Assembly: GCA_963850915.1 (NCBI GenBank)
Contig: CAWKND010000006.1
Location: forward strand, 124,001-188,000
Direction of reading: 5' to 3'
Source: CAVTWH01 sp963850915
GTDB lineage: Bacteria; Actinomycetota; Actinomycetes; Mycobacteriales; Micromonosporaceae
DNA: 64,000 nt
Positions 1 through 9,861 of the stretch are shown piece by piece. The notes beneath the pieces were generated by a model that was not told where the DNA came from, did no database searches, and saw only the letters and a list, made by a program, of their open reading frames with translations. The stretch's first letter is position 1, and each line of letters starts with the position of its first letter. Made by a program: the position numbers and the translations under genes.

Positions 1-74
1 GACAGTGCGTCGGGTGCGACCACGTCGATACGATGAGCGGGCACCGTACCCTGTGGACCCGGTCGGGAGCTGAC

Positions 75-2363
75 ATGCCTGCGGTACCCAACCGGTTCTC
101 CCTGCGGGTGAGCGCCGCGGACGGCACCGTCGCCGACCCCGCCACCCTCGAGCAGTTCGCGCTCGACCTGCGTGCCGAGCTGACCGACCTGGAGACGGTC
201 CGGGTCGACGCGGTGTCCGCCGGCCCGGCACCCGAGGGCGCCAGGTCGCTCGCCATCCTCGCGGTCTTCGAGTTCGTCATCACGATGGCTCAGGCGGGCG
301 AGGCCGCCGCGAAGATCGTGCGGGCGATCCGGGAGGTCGCCAACCGCTACGCCGAGCACCGCCAACGGATCCGGGTCACCGTCGCCGACGTCGAGATCGA
401 CCTCGCCGACGCCAGCGACGCACAGCTCAACCAGGTCGCGCAGGCAATTCAGGCCTCGGCCGGGCAACCGCTTTCCGCGGTACGCAGCGCGCTCGTCATC
501 GCCAACAAGCAGTTCGACGACCCGGCCCTGACCCAGCTGCGCGCACCCGGCCACGACGCCGACGCGCTCGCCAGAGTGCTGGGCAACGCGAGCATCGGCG
601 GCTTCGACGTCGAGCTGCTGACCGACGCGGACGAGCGCACCGTACGGCGGCGCATCGCCGAGTTCTTCGCCGAACGCGGCCACGACGACGTGCTGCTGCT
701 GCACTTCTCCGGGCACGGCGTGAAGGACGCCCGCGGCCGGCTGTTCCTCACCGCCCGGGACACGAGACTGTCGCTGCTCGGTGCGACCGGCATACCCGCC
801 AGCTTCGTCAACGACCAGATGGCGGAGACCCAGTCCAAGCGGGTGGTACTGATCCTGGACTGCTGTTACAGCGGCGCTTTCGCCCGGGGGACAGCGGTGC
901 GCGGTGACGACTCGGTACACGTGGCCGACGAGTTCGGTGCCGGCAACGGGCGGATCGTGCTGACCGCGTCCAGCGCCACCGAGTACGCCTTCGAGGGTAC
1001 CGAGCTGACCCGCTCCGACGCCGCCCCGTCGGCCTTCACCGGAGCGCTCGTCGGCGGCCTGGAGACCGGTGCGGCCGACCTCGACGGCGACGGCGAGATC
1101 AGCATCGACGAGCTGTACGAATACACCTACCGCACAGTGCGGGCCAGCACACCCGGTCAGGCGCCGATGAAGTGGAGCTTCGGCGTCGAGGGCAGCCTGG
1201 TCATCGCCCGCAGTGTCCGGCCCGCCGCGCTGCCCCGGGACATCCTCGACGACATGGCCAGCGACCGAATCGTGCTACGCCTGGAAGCGGTGCGCGCACT
1301 GGCCCGGCTCGTCGAGACCGGCAAGTCCGGCGTGCGGGACGCCGCCGGCACCGCGCTGGTGGCGCTGCGGGACAACGACGACAGTGCGCGGGTACGCGCC
1401 GCGGCCGGCTCGGCTCTCGGCCAGCCATCCCCCGTGGTACCCCCGGAAACGGCTGAACCACCGAAACCGCGCGCCGCACCGACTCCCGTGGCGGCGCAGC
1501 CCTCCGTTGCGCCACCCCACGCCGTGCCGGCCGCCGCCCCGCCGCCTGTTACCGCACCGGCCGTTGTCCCGCCGCGACCCCGGATTGCCGCGCCGGCTGC
1601 CGAGCGTCCACACGCGACAGTCCCGGCGGACGCCGCAGCCCCGGTACGAACGGGCGTACCCGTCCTGGCCGCCGCCATCGTCACCATCGTGGCCGTGATC
1701 TTCGACGTACTGGGCAGCACGACCGCGCCGCTGACCTGGTACTCCCTGCTGACCGTTGCCGAACTGGCGGCGGCGGTGCTGGTACTCGTCACCCGCCGGC
1801 CGTCCCTGACCGGACTCCTGACCGGCCTGCTCGCCTGGGAGTGGCTGTTCCCCATCGTCCTGCAGGACAGCTCGGTAAAGGATGCTTTGGGCAGTGCCCA
1901 GGTACCCCTCGTGATCGGCAACCTGACGGCACTGGTCGCCCTGGTGCTCTGCGTCGTCGGGGTACTGCGCGACGGCCTGGGCGCACCACGGCCGTCGCGT
2001 TGGGTACGTGCGGTGGCCGGACTGGTACTCGCCCCGCTCGCACTCATCGCCTCAGTCGCCAGCGGCAAGGTCATCAGCAGAGCGATCGAGGCATCGACGG
2101 ACACCGCCCACGGCGGCGTCTACCTCATCGCCGGGCTCACCGGCGTTGTCTTCGCCCTGTTCTTCGTCCTCGCCCCGACCCACGCGGTGACCCGGCTGCT
2201 CGCGGTCGGCTGGCTCTTCGGCCTGTTCGTTGTCGCCGTGGTCGGCTCCACGAGCGAAACCGAGATCGACAACCTGCCACTCAACTGGGGCGTCCTCGCC
2301 GCTCTCGCGATTGGAGCAGCGGTAGTCACCCGCCCGGCACGGACTCCGGCCAGCATCGAATGA
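75..2363 (+). CDS. EACC1-like / caspase-fold peptidase with C-terminal membrane domain
   Basis: Predicted membrane-anchored caspase-like cysteine peptidase. The start at 75 is preferred to an in-frame ATG at 33 because GGGAG lies 5 nt upstream. Residues about 5-130 resemble the effector-associated EACC1 domain of actinobacterial conflict systems. Residues about 140-370 form a C14-type caspase domain, with catalytic His214 in HFSGHG and catalytic Cys264 in DCCYSG, followed by an EF-hand-like DLDGDGEISIDE loop near 335. A HEAT-like helical segment (about 385-450) and a Pro/Ala-rich linker precede about seven membrane helices from residue 530 to the end. Family knowledge suggests a regulated protease or suicide effector; substrate and trigger are unknown. 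The upstream neighbour lies outside the window. The caspase call is firm, the EACC1 call is by pattern. Confidence 0.85.
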   Translation: MPAVPNRFSLRVSAADGTVADPATLEQFALDLRAELTDLETVRVDAVSAGPAPEGARSLAILAVFEFVITMAQAGEAAAKIVRAIREVANRYAEHRQRIRVTVADVEIDLADASDAQLNQVAQAIQASAGQPLSAVRSALVIANKQFDDPALTQLRAPGHDADALARVLGNASIGGFDVELLTDADERTVRRRIAEFFAERGHDDVLLLHFSGHGVKDARGRLFLTARDTRLSLLGATGIPASFVNDQMAETQSKRVVLILDCCYSGAFARGTAVRGDDSVHVADEFGAGNGRIVLTASSATEYAFEGTELTRSDAAPSAFTGALVGGLETGAADLDGDGEISIDELYEYTYRTVRASTPGQAPMKWSFGVEGSLVIARSVRPAALPRDILDDMASDRIVLRLEAVRALARLVETGKSGVRDAAGTALVALRDNDDSARVRAAAGSALGQPSPVVPPETAEPPKPRAAPTPVAAQPSVAPPHAVPAAAPPPVTAPAVVPPRPRIAAPAAERPHATVPADAAAPVRTGVPVLAAAIVTIVAVIFDVLGSTTAPLTWYSLLTVAELAAAVLVLVTRRPSLTGLLTGLLAWEWLFPIVLQDSSVKDALGSAQVPLVIGNLTALVALVLCVVGVLRDGLGAPRPSRWVRAVAGLVLAPLALIASVASGKVISRAIEASTDTAHGGVYLIAGLTGVVFALFFVLAPTHAVTRLLAVGWLFGLFVVAVVGSTSETEIDNLPLNWGVLAALAIGAAVVTRPARTPASIE

Positions 2364-2449
2364 ACTCGCCACGACGGCGGCCCGGTTGCCCGCGCGAGCC
2401 ACGTCGAAGTGGCGCCGCAGACCCGTACCGCGTCATCCGGTTGGCCCGG

Positions 2450-3193
2450 TCAGCGTTCGGCTCGCCGCACGGTGAACAGCACGTAGCCGTAACTCAGGCC
2501 GAGCGCGTCGGGGTGCGCGCCGAGCCACCTGTCGGCGACGTCCGTGGGGAACTCGAGGCGCAGTACGGCTTCCAGGTCGGCCCGCCTCTCGAACAGCCAC
2601 TCGCTCATGACCTCGACCCGTTCCGCGCCGCGCCGCGACCACCAATCGTCGGTGGCCCGGCCGCCGCCTTGCGCCGCCGCCCAGGGGGAGGCGTTGAGCA
2701 GTTCAGCGAACTGGCCGGCCCGCAGATCGTTGTCCACGACCACGAGTGCGCCGCCGGGCCTGAGCACGCGCATCACCTCATTGAGGCCCGGCGCGCAGTC
2801 CGGCGGAAAGAAGTACGCGAAGCGCGCATGCACCACGTCCGCTGAGGCGTCCGCCAGCGGGATGTGCTCGGCGGATCCGTGCCGCACCTCGACGCGCGCG
2901 TCCCGCGCACCGGCCGTGGGTACCAGCCGCTCGTCCGGCTCGACGCCGATGACCCGCTCGGCCTCGTCGGCGTACGCCGTCAGCCAGAAGCCGCTGCCAC
3001 AACCGAGATCGACCAGCGTCTTGCCCGCCCAGGGCGCGGCGGCGCGCATCGCGGTGAGGACCAGGCCGCGCGGGTCCATGGCACGATTTTCCACCTCGTA
3101 GAGCGCCGGGTCGCTGCCCTGATTCGGCGCGGGTACGAAGTCAGTGAGATCCACGCGCCAATGATTGGCGTCGGGTCGCTGCTGCGCAACCAA
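2450..3193 (-). CDS. class I SAM-dependent methyltransferase
   Basis: Small-molecule methyltransferase of the Methyltransf_11/UbiE type. Motif I, VDLGCGSGFW, lies near residue 62, an acidic loop (GVEPDE) near 84, and the post-I hydrophobic strand with MRVLRPGGALVVVD near 140. The C-terminal 90 residues carry the substrate cap; the substrate is not predictable. The start is weakly determined: the reading frame opens with TTG at 3193, and a GTG at 3154 giving MDLTDFV is an alternative; neither has a clear ribosome-binding site. The gene stands alone, convergent with the caspase gene. Confidence 0.8.
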   Translation of the reverse strand: MVAQQRPDANHWRVDLTDFVPAPNQGSDPALYEVENRAMDPRGLVLTAMRAAAPWAGKTLVDLGCGSGFWLTAYADEAERVIGVEPDERLVPTAGARDARVEVRHGSAEHIPLADASADVVHARFAYFFPPDCAPGLNEVMRVLRPGGALVVVDNDLRAGQFAELLNASPWAAAQGGGRATDDWWSRRGAERVEVMSEWLFERRADLEAVLRLEFPTDVADRWLGAHPDALGLSYGYVLFTVRRAER

Positions 3194-3378
3194 AGTAAAC
3201 GGGTCACCCGCCAGCGCGGTTGAAGAAACCCAACGCCTGAACCGAAAGAGTCATCCATGGCTGCCCAGGCCAGAGGGGTGCCGGCCGCGGCGTCATGAAG
3301 GAAACGGACACTGCCTTGCGGCAGGTTGTTCGGCAGTAGTGTCCAGGCTGTTGCGGCTCATCATCGAGAGGTCGAGGC

Positions 3379-3951
3379 ATGACCAAGCTGATTTACCTGA
3401 CGAACGTGTCGCTTGACGGCTACATCGAGGACGAACGGGGCGCCTTCGACTGGTTCCCACGCGACGACGAGGTATTCGCGTTCACCACTGGCCTGCTGCG
3501 GTCCGTCGGCACGCTCCTCTACGGGCGACGCCTGTACGAATTGATGGCCGTCTGGGAAACCGATGCCGCTCTGGCCGCGCAGTCCGACCTCATGGCCGAC
3601 TTCGCGAGTGCCTGGCAGGCGGCGAACAAAGTCGTCTACTCCACGACCCTCACTACGGTGTCAACCGCCGACACCCGACTCGAACGCCATTTCGACCCCG
3701 CCGCGATCCGCCAACTGAAGACCACCGCCGGCAGTGATCTCACCGTGGGAGGCGCGAACCTCGCGACGCAGGCCTTCGAGGCCGGGCTGGTCGACGAGTG
3801 CCAGCTGCTGGTCTGGCCCGTGCTCGTCGGTGGGGGCAAGCCGGGACTGCCGGCCGGCATCCGCGCCGACCTCGAACTCCTCGATGAACGCCGATTCGGA
3901 AACGGCGTCGTATACCTCCGCTACCGCCTCGCCGGACAGCGACCCGGCTGA
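3379..3951 (+). CDS. dihydrofolate reductase family protein (RibD C-terminal-like)
   Basis: A 190-residue stand-alone RibD_C/DHFR-fold protein. It opens MTKLIYLTNVSLDGYIED, the usual first strand and substrate loop of this family, and contains the NADPH-binding segment SDLTVGGANLATQAFEAGLVDE near residue 120 followed by VWPVLVGGGKP. GAGG precedes the ATG. Members are NAD(P)H-dependent reductases of unknown substrate and are not the housekeeping DHFR. No operon partner is visible. Confidence 0.85.
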   Translation: MTKLIYLTNVSLDGYIEDERGAFDWFPRDDEVFAFTTGLLRSVGTLLYGRRLYELMAVWETDAALAAQSDLMADFASAWQAANKVVYSTTLTTVSTADTRLERHFDPAAIRQLKTTAGSDLTVGGANLATQAFEAGLVDECQLLVWPVLVGGGKPGLPAGIRADLELLDERRFGNGVVYLRYRLAGQRPG

Positions 3952-4231
3952 CCGATGCGCTGTTAGGCACGGCGAGCGAGTTCTGTTCGCCCGTGTCGTG
4001 GAGTCCATGATCCAACCCTGGTCCGTGCTGATGTCGCCGTCAAACGCAATCGACGACGGGTGCCTATCGGCGCGCGGTCCCGTGGTGGGGCTAGCCGGAA
4101 CACGAATCCGCCAGGTGGCCTGACTGTATCGGGCCGTCCCGTTCTCTAACGTCGACCGCGGGCACCTATGTGTACCGCCGGTAAACGCGGGGGCATGTGC
4201 CGGCGGGGGATGAGACGGGGGAGTGGTCGCG

Positions 4232-5020
4232 GTGGCGAAGTCGGCTGGGGCGGTGCAGCCGGTACCGGGCGCGGTGGTGGCACTGCGCGGCGTGGGGAGG
4301 GGGTACGGGCGCGGCGGGTCGGGGGTGCGGGCGCTCGACGGCGTGGACGCGGATTTCGCCGGTGGTACCTTCACGGCGGTCATGGGGCCGTCCGGTTCGG
4401 GCAAGAGCACGCTGCTGCACTGCGCGGCGGGACTGGACCGACCGACGGCCGGCACGGTGTGGCTGGGCGGCACGGACCTGGCCGGCCTGTCCGAGACTGG
4501 GCTGACGAAGCTGCGGCGTACCCGGATCGGCTTTGTTTTCCAGGCTTTCAACCTGGTCTCCTCGTTGACCGTCAAGGAGAACATCCTGCTGCCCTCCCGG
4601 CTGTCCGGGCGGCGCGCGGACCGGCGCTGGGTGGCCGAGGTGGTACGCCGGGTGGGGTTGGACGGGCGGCTGCGGCACCGGCCGGCGCAGTTGTCCGGTG
4701 GTGAGCAGCAGCGCGTGGCGATCGCCCGGGCGCTGTCGGTACGCCCCGAGGTGATCTTCTGCGACGAGCCGACCGGGGCGCTGGACACGGGTACCGCCGC
4801 GCAGGTGTTGGCGCTGCTGCGGCAGAGCGTCGACAGCGACGGCAACACCGTGGTCATGGTCACCCACGATCCGGTGGCCGCGTCGTACGCCGACCGGGTC
4901 GTGTTCCTGGCCGACGGGCGGATCGTCGACGACGTGGCGGCACCCGGCGCCGAGGCGATCGCCGATCGGATGGTGAGCCTGCGCGGCTCCCGCGTCCGGG
5001 CGGGTGATCCGGCATGGTGA
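4232..5020 (+). CDS. ABC transporter ATP-binding protein, MacB/LolD type
   Basis: ATPase subunit of a MacB-type exporter. It has Walker A GPSGSGKST (residues about 50-58), Q-loop VFQAFNLVSSLTV, signature LSGGEQQRVAIARAL and Walker B VIFCDEPTGALD, followed by the H-loop in VMVTHDP. The start is taken as GTG 4232 because GGGGGAG ends 8 nt upstream; GTG 4223 is too close to that site. The stop overlaps the start of the permease gene (ATG 5014), so the two are translationally coupled. The pair probably exports a peptide, lipid or drug, or transmits a mechanical signal. Confidence 0.9.
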   Translation: MAKSAGAVQPVPGAVVALRGVGRGYGRGGSGVRALDGVDADFAGGTFTAVMGPSGSGKSTLLHCAAGLDRPTAGTVWLGGTDLAGLSETGLTKLRRTRIGFVFQAFNLVSSLTVKENILLPSRLSGRRADRRWVAEVVRRVGLDGRLRHRPAQLSGGEQQRVAIARALSVRPEVIFCDEPTGALDTGTAAQVLALLRQSVDSDGNTVVMVTHDPVAASYADRVVFLADGRIVDDVAAPGAEAIADRMVSLRGSRVRAGDPAW

Positions 5021-7545
5021 GGATCGCCTGGCGGATGCTGTGGCAGCGGCCGGCAAGCATGCTCGCCACCTTCGTCGCGCTGTGGTTCGCGGTGGTCGTG
5101 GTGACCACCTGCGGGGCGATGCTGGAGTCGGGCATCCGCTATCACGGGACGGTGCAGCGGTACGCGGCGGCGCCGGTACTCGTGGCGACCACCGATCTGC
5201 GGGTCACCGAGGGCTCCGGCGAGGACCGCGAGGTGGAGAGCTACCCGCTCGCCGACCGCGGACCGGTACCGGCCAGCCTGGTGGCCACGATCGCCGGACT
5301 GCCCGGAGTAGCAACGGCGGTAGGCGATTTCGGGGTACCAGCCAGCATCTCGGCGCACGCCATGGAAATACATCCGTGGTCGGCGGCCCAACTGACTCCG
5401 TTCACGCTGCGCTCCGGTACCGCGCCCGCCGCAGACCATGACGTGGTGCTGGACGAGCGGCTGGCGGCCGGCCTCGGGGTGCGGGTCGGCGAGCGGGTAC
5501 CGCTCGACCTGACCACCGGGCCGGAGTTGTTCACGGTCACCGGGATCGCCGCGCCAACCGGCGAGAACCCCGGCGCCGCAACGGTTTTCGCCACCGACCC
5601 GGAAGCAACGGCGCTGTTCGGGCACCCCGGTACCGTGCAGGTGATCGGGGTACTCGCCGCGCCGGGTACCGATCCGCACCTGCTCGCGGACGCGGTGGAC
5701 CGGGCGTTGCCGGCGCAGCCGGAGCGCCTTGCCGGGGCGTACCCCCGGGTGTTTTCCGGTCATGACCGGGGTCTGGTCGAGTCGCCGGCGGTGAGCGACG
5801 GCCGCGAGTTCGTCATCGCCGTCTCCAGTGTCTTCGGCGGCATGACGCTGCTCATCGCGATCCTGGTGATCGCCGGTACCGTCGGCCTTTCCGTGCGCCA
5901 GCGGCTGCGCGACATCGCGCTGCTGCGCGCCATCGCCGCCACCCCGCGCCAGGTGCGCCGGATGGTTGTGGTGGAGGCGTTCGTGCTGGGCCTGCTCGCC
6001 GCGGCGGCCGGCGTGTGGCCGGGACTGGCCGGCGCCGGCTGGCTGCGTGGCCAGTACGTGTCCCGGGGCATGGTGCCGGACACCTTCCAGACCCACTTCT
6101 CCTGGCTGCCCCCAACCGTCGCGGCCGCCTCGGCGGTGCTCGTCGCGCTCGTTGCGGCGTGGCTGGCCAGCCTGCGGGCCAGCCGGATCCGGCCCACCCA
6201 GGCGCTGGCCGAGACCGTGGTGGAGCGCGGCGGCCTGGGTATCGTGCGGGCGCTGCTCGGCCTGATCGCGCTCGCCGGCGGGATCTTCCTGTGCACGCTG
6301 GCCGCGTCGCTCGGCGGCGACAGCGCGGCCGGCATCTCGGTGGCCACGGTCTCCGCTTTGGTGATTTCGGTGGCGCTGCTCGGTCCGCTGCTCATCCGGG
6401 CCGCGGCGGCCACGGTCGGCCGGGCGCTGCTCGCCTTCGGCGTCACCGGCCGGCTGGCCGTCGCCAACACGGCCACCGCCGCGCGGCAACTGGCCACGCT
6501 GGTGAGTTCACTGGTACTCGCGGTGGCGCTCGGCGGTTCCCTGTGGTTCGTGCAGACCTCGGTAGAGCACGTGGCGCAGGCACAGAGCCAAGCCGGGGTA
6601 CGGGCCGGCTACGTCGCGCTGTCCGGGGAGGCCGGCCTGGCCCCGGGCGTGGCTGCCAGCCTGCGCGGAATCGACGGTGTGGCGGGCGTGACCGGAGTCG
6701 TACGCGGCACCCTGTTCACCCGGCAGGACGGCGTCACCGACCTGTCCGCACAGGGCATCGACCCGACCGGCCTCGCCCAGACTCTCGACCTCGGGGTATC
6801 CGCGGGCGACCTGGCGGCACTTCGCGGCGACACCGTGGCACTGGACACGCTCACCGCGAACGCGCTGCACCTTCGCGTCGGCGGCGAGTTCACCGGCTGG
6901 TACGGCGACGGCACCCCGGTACACCTGCGCGTGGTCGCGATCTACCGGCGCGGTCTCGGCTTCGCCCAGCTGACCCTGCCCCACGACACGCTGCTGGCAC
7001 ACACCGCGTCCGGCCGGGACAGCGCCGTTTTCGTTGCCGCACAAGCATCCGCGGCCCCCGCGCTGCGGGATCGGTTGGGCTCGTCGGCTCCCGGAGCCAC
7101 CCTGGCGCCCCGGGACGCGTACCAGGTCGGCGTCAGCGAGAACCTGCGGGAGAACGCCTGGACCAACCAGATGATCACCGGAGTACTGCTCGTCTACGTC
7201 GTCATCGCCGCCGTCAACACGCTCGTCATGGCGGTACTGGCCCGGCGCCGGGAACTCGCGGTACTGCGCCTGTCCGGTACCACCCGGCTACAGGTACGGC
7301 GCATGGTCCGGCTGGAGCAGGTGTTCCTGCTCGGATTCGCGCTGCTGATCGGCGGCGGGATCGCCGCCGCCACCCTGCTACCCATGGTCAAGGGCATCAC
7401 CGGGGCGGCGACGCCGTACATCCCGCCAGCCGGTTGGGTCGCTGTGATCGGGGGTACCGTGCTGCTCGGCGCAGTGGCCACCGGGGTACCGCTGCGGCGG
7501 GTACTGCGGACCCGCCCGGTCGACGCCATCGGCATCCGCGACTAG
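5014..7545 (+). CDS. ABC transporter permease, FtsX/MacB family
   Basis: An 843-residue permease with two FtsX modules, the duplicated actinobacterial architecture. A membrane helix near residue 15-35 precedes a large extracytoplasmic domain (about 40-250). A first FtsX module follows (helices near 270, 320 and 370), then helices near 410, 440 and 500, a second extracytoplasmic domain (about 520-700), and the last three helices near 720, 770 and 810. The conserved RQRLRDIALLRAIAATPRQ and RRELAVLRLSGTTR cytoplasmic loops contact the ATPase. It overlaps the ATPase gene by 7 nt. The substrate is unknown. Confidence 0.9.
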   Translation: MVRIAWRMLWQRPASMLATFVALWFAVVVVTTCGAMLESGIRYHGTVQRYAAAPVLVATTDLRVTEGSGEDREVESYPLADRGPVPASLVATIAGLPGVATAVGDFGVPASISAHAMEIHPWSAAQLTPFTLRSGTAPAADHDVVLDERLAAGLGVRVGERVPLDLTTGPELFTVTGIAAPTGENPGAATVFATDPEATALFGHPGTVQVIGVLAAPGTDPHLLADAVDRALPAQPERLAGAYPRVFSGHDRGLVESPAVSDGREFVIAVSSVFGGMTLLIAILVIAGTVGLSVRQRLRDIALLRAIAATPRQVRRMVVVEAFVLGLLAAAAGVWPGLAGAGWLRGQYVSRGMVPDTFQTHFSWLPPTVAAASAVLVALVAAWLASLRASRIRPTQALAETVVERGGLGIVRALLGLIALAGGIFLCTLAASLGGDSAAGISVATVSALVISVALLGPLLIRAAAATVGRALLAFGVTGRLAVANTATAARQLATLVSSLVLAVALGGSLWFVQTSVEHVAQAQSQAGVRAGYVALSGEAGLAPGVAASLRGIDGVAGVTGVVRGTLFTRQDGVTDLSAQGIDPTGLAQTLDLGVSAGDLAALRGDTVALDTLTANALHLRVGGEFTGWYGDGTPVHLRVVAIYRRGLGFAQLTLPHDTLLAHTASGRDSAVFVAAQASAAPALRDRLGSSAPGATLAPRDAYQVGVSENLRENAWTNQMITGVLLVYVVIAAVNTLVMAVLARRRELAVLRLSGTTRLQVRRMVRLEQVFLLGFALLIGGGIAAATLLPMVKGITGAATPYIPPAGWVAVIGGTVLLGAVATGVPLRRVLRTRPVDAIGIRD

Positions 7546-7560
7546 CCGGGGCGCCGTTGC

Positions 7561-8364
7561 TCAGGCTGGTCGAGGGCGGACCCAGTCACGGGTCTCGCGG
7601 ACGGCGGTGAACCCGGCCGATCGGTACAGCGCCACGCCACCGGTGTTGCTGGCTGGCGTCGAGATGGCGACCGCGCTGGCACCCCGATCGGCGAGGGCCG
7701 CGCACGCGCCCAAAACGGCGTCGCGTCCGTAGCCGTGCCCGCGATGGTCCGGATTGGCGCCCACCGGTTCGAGTAGTCCGCACCTGCCCACGCCCGCGAA
7801 CCAGCCGGTCGCGGCGGCCGCCGGCTCCCCGGTTGGAGTACGCACGATCATCTCCACCGCAAACTCGCCGGCTGGCGACTGTTTCATTCTGTGCCACCGC
7901 TCGAGGGTGAACGTGGAGTTCGCGAAGGAGGAGCGCTGCACCAGTACCCGGTCGGCCGCATCGGCCTCGTCGACAGGTTCCGCGCGGCTGGACACCGGCT
8001 GCGGGGTCCACGACATGACGAGCCAGGGCTCGGCCTGGTCGAGTTCCCACCCAGGTACCGGAAGGCCGTCGCAGGAATCGATGCCGGGCTCGAGCAGCTC
8101 CTCGACATCGGCCGCGAGCGCCCCGAGGTCCGCGCCGGGCGCGATGGTCACCCGCAGTACCGGGCCGTCGAGGAAGCCGGCGGCAACCGGTACCACGCCA
8201 TCCGTCCAGAGGAAGACGGCCGCGTCGTCGAAGCGCAGATACCATCCCACGTCTCCGGGATGGACGCCGCCGCCCGGGGCATCGACGGGCGTCCACTCGG
8301 ACAGCGCGCGCAGCGCCGGGGCGGTTTCGGCAGTGGTCAGGCGGTGCCGCGCGAGGGAGGCCAT
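7561..8364 (-). CDS. GNAT family N-acetyltransferase
   Basis: About 267 residues. The C-terminal half is a GNAT domain with LEPVGANPDHRGHGYGRDAVL (acetyl-CoA pyrophosphate loop RGHGYG) and the final ASNTGGVALYRSAGFTAVRE strand. The N-terminal half looks like a degenerate second GNAT-like domain. The start at 8364 (MASLARHRL) is chosen over an in-frame ATG at 8481, because the extra 39 residues are Arg-rich and unlike any domain. The acceptor substrate is unknown. Confidence 0.8.
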   Translation of the reverse strand: MASLARHRLTTAETAPALRALSEWTPVDAPGGGVHPGDVGWYLRFDDAAVFLWTDGVVPVAAGFLDGPVLRVTIAPGADLGALAADVEELLEPGIDSCDGLPVPGWELDQAEPWLVMSWTPQPVSSRAEPVDEADAADRVLVQRSSFANSTFTLERWHRMKQSPAGEFAVEMIVRTPTGEPAAAATGWFAGVGRCGLLEPVGANPDHRGHGYGRDAVLGACAALADRGASAVAISTPASNTGGVALYRSAGFTAVRETRDWVRPRPA

Positions 8365-8493
8365 GGACCGCAGATTAGCCAGCGGACGACGGTGCCGCGA
8401 GGGCTTTACGTCCTGCGCGTACCTGCGCCCGATGGGCCGCCGACCACCGGGCCGACTTCGGTGGCTGACGCTCCACAGCACCCGGTTAGGCGT

Positions 8494-9297
8494 TCACCGG
8501 TAGCCGCCGAGCAGTTCTGTCTTGGCCTCGGCGAACTCGTCATCGGTCAAGTCGCCGCTCCGGTGCATCGCGACCAGCCGCGCCAGCTTGTCCGATACAT
8601 CCGCCCCAGGTGCGCCCGCCTGGGGCGGCAACTGGAAACCGGCCGGAGCCTGCGACCGCGGGACGGTGATCACCTGCACCGACGGCTGCGCGGAGGACGT
8701 ACCGCTCGTGTCGCGGGCCACCTCGAAGTGCTGTGGGTCGCTCGGATCGACCAGCAGGGACAGTGTGGAGCCGACTCCGGGAATCTCGCCGAACATGAAC
8801 GTCCCGTGGTACTCGGCCTCGTAGGTCGGCGCGCCGTCCGCCCGCTCGATCCGCAGCCGCAGCGTGCGTTTGAGGTAGGCGTCGTTGACGACGACGTTGA
8901 ACACCTTCGGCTCGATCACCGCGAGGACTACGCCGCGGGCGGGAATCCCGCCGGTATCCAACCCCTGCTTACGGCTGGCGGACAGGTAGATCAGCAGGGC
9001 GACCAGCACGGCCACGACGGCGCATGGAATCGCCACCCAGATCGCGAACGCCGTACCCCAGTCCACCACCCAGGGCAGCAGGGACGCGACGATCCACGGC
9101 AGGATGAGGTTGCCCGGCGCCAGCCGACTGATCCACATGAACGCGGCGAGCTGCAACAGGTAGCCGACGATCCAGACGAGGTACATCCGGCCGCTGACAG
9201 GGGTGCTGGAATCGGTGCCGAACGCCACGGCCACAACGGTTCCCGGCGCCAGTACGAGGAGTACCCACGCGCTCAACAACAGCGACAGCTTCCGCAT
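8494..9297 (-). CDS. membrane protein with C-terminal SHOCT motif
   Basis: A putative membrane protein. Hydrophobic helices lie near residues 5-25, 40-60, 65-80 and 85-105. A soluble domain of about 110 residues follows, then a C-terminal SHOCT motif, LARLVAMHRSGDLTDDEF, of the kind found at the ends of many actinobacterial membrane proteins. A GTG at 9303 two codons upstream is an equally possible start. No enzymatic motif is visible and the function is unknown. Confidence 0.65.
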   Translation of the reverse strand: MRKLSLLLSAWVLLVLAPGTVVAVAFGTDSSTPVSGRMYLVWIVGYLLQLAAFMWISRLAPGNLILPWIVASLLPWVVDWGTAFAIWVAIPCAVVAVLVALLIYLSASRKQGLDTGGIPARGVVLAVIEPKVFNVVVNDAYLKRTLRLRIERADGAPTYEAEYHGTFMFGEIPGVGSTLSLLVDPSDPQHFEVARDTSGTSSAQPSVQVITVPRSQAPAGFQLPPQAGAPGADVSDKLARLVAMHRSGDLTDDEFAEAKTELLGGYR

Positions 9298-9359
9298 GTT
9301 CACGCCGTCGAGAGTAGAGCGCCGCCGCCACGGCCGGCGGGCGACGATCTGTCGGAAAT

Positions 9360-9821
9360 TCAGCGCCCGGACTCCACCAGGCTTGCGAGCTTGTCCAGGG
9401 CCATTCTGGTACCTGTCTCGTTGTCAGCCGGCGGCACGCTGTCCGGGATCCCCTCGTGCACGACGAGGACATCGGTACCATCGCCGGCGTCGGTGAGTGT
9501 GGTCGTCATGGTCATGGTGCCGCGCATCGCGTCGTCCTCGGTCTCGAACTCGAACTCCTCGACCACCTGCTCATCCGGTACCAGCCGGCGGAAGTGACCG
9601 TGGTAAGTGTCGGTGTGCGAGGCCGACTTGCCGGTGCCTCCGCCGCCCTCGTAGCTGAGGGACACCCGGAACGCGCCGCCCTCGCGCGCTTCGAATTCGT
9701 GTACCTGGCTGCTCATGCCGTCGGGCACCCGCCAGGCGGCGATCGCGTCGGCGTCCAACAGCGCCCGGTAGACGGCCGCGCGCGGGGCGTTCACGTGACG
9801 GGAGATCTGCGTCGCGTACAT
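9360..9821 (-). CDS. SRPBCC (AHSA1-like) protein
   Basis: A 153-residue START/Bet-v-1 fold protein of the AHSA1 subgroup. It begins with the typical ISRHVNAPRAAVYRALLDADAIAAW strand-helix and has the conserved HGHFRRLVPDEQVVEEFEFET region and the C-terminal helix MALDKLASLVESG. Members bind hydrophobic ligands; no substrate can be deduced. It lies downstream of the terminator that ends the M4 protease gene and is probably transcribed alone. Confidence 0.8.
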   Translation of the reverse strand: MYATQISRHVNAPRAAVYRALLDADAIAAWRVPDGMSSQVHEFEAREGGAFRVSLSYEGGGGTGKSASHTDTYHGHFRRLVPDEQVVEEFEFETEDDAMRGTMTMTTTLTDAGDGTDVLVVHEGIPDSVPPADNETGTRMALDKLASLVESGR

Positions 9822-9861
9822 AGCTTCACCGTATCCCCGCCCGGGCGGCGAGCGGACGCGA

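Noticed and set aside
3661..6489. A 942-residue open frame on the minus strand opposite the ABC transporter genes
   Set aside because: It is a low-complexity Arg/Gly/Pro shadow; the plus strand carries clear ABC ATPase and FtsX motifs.
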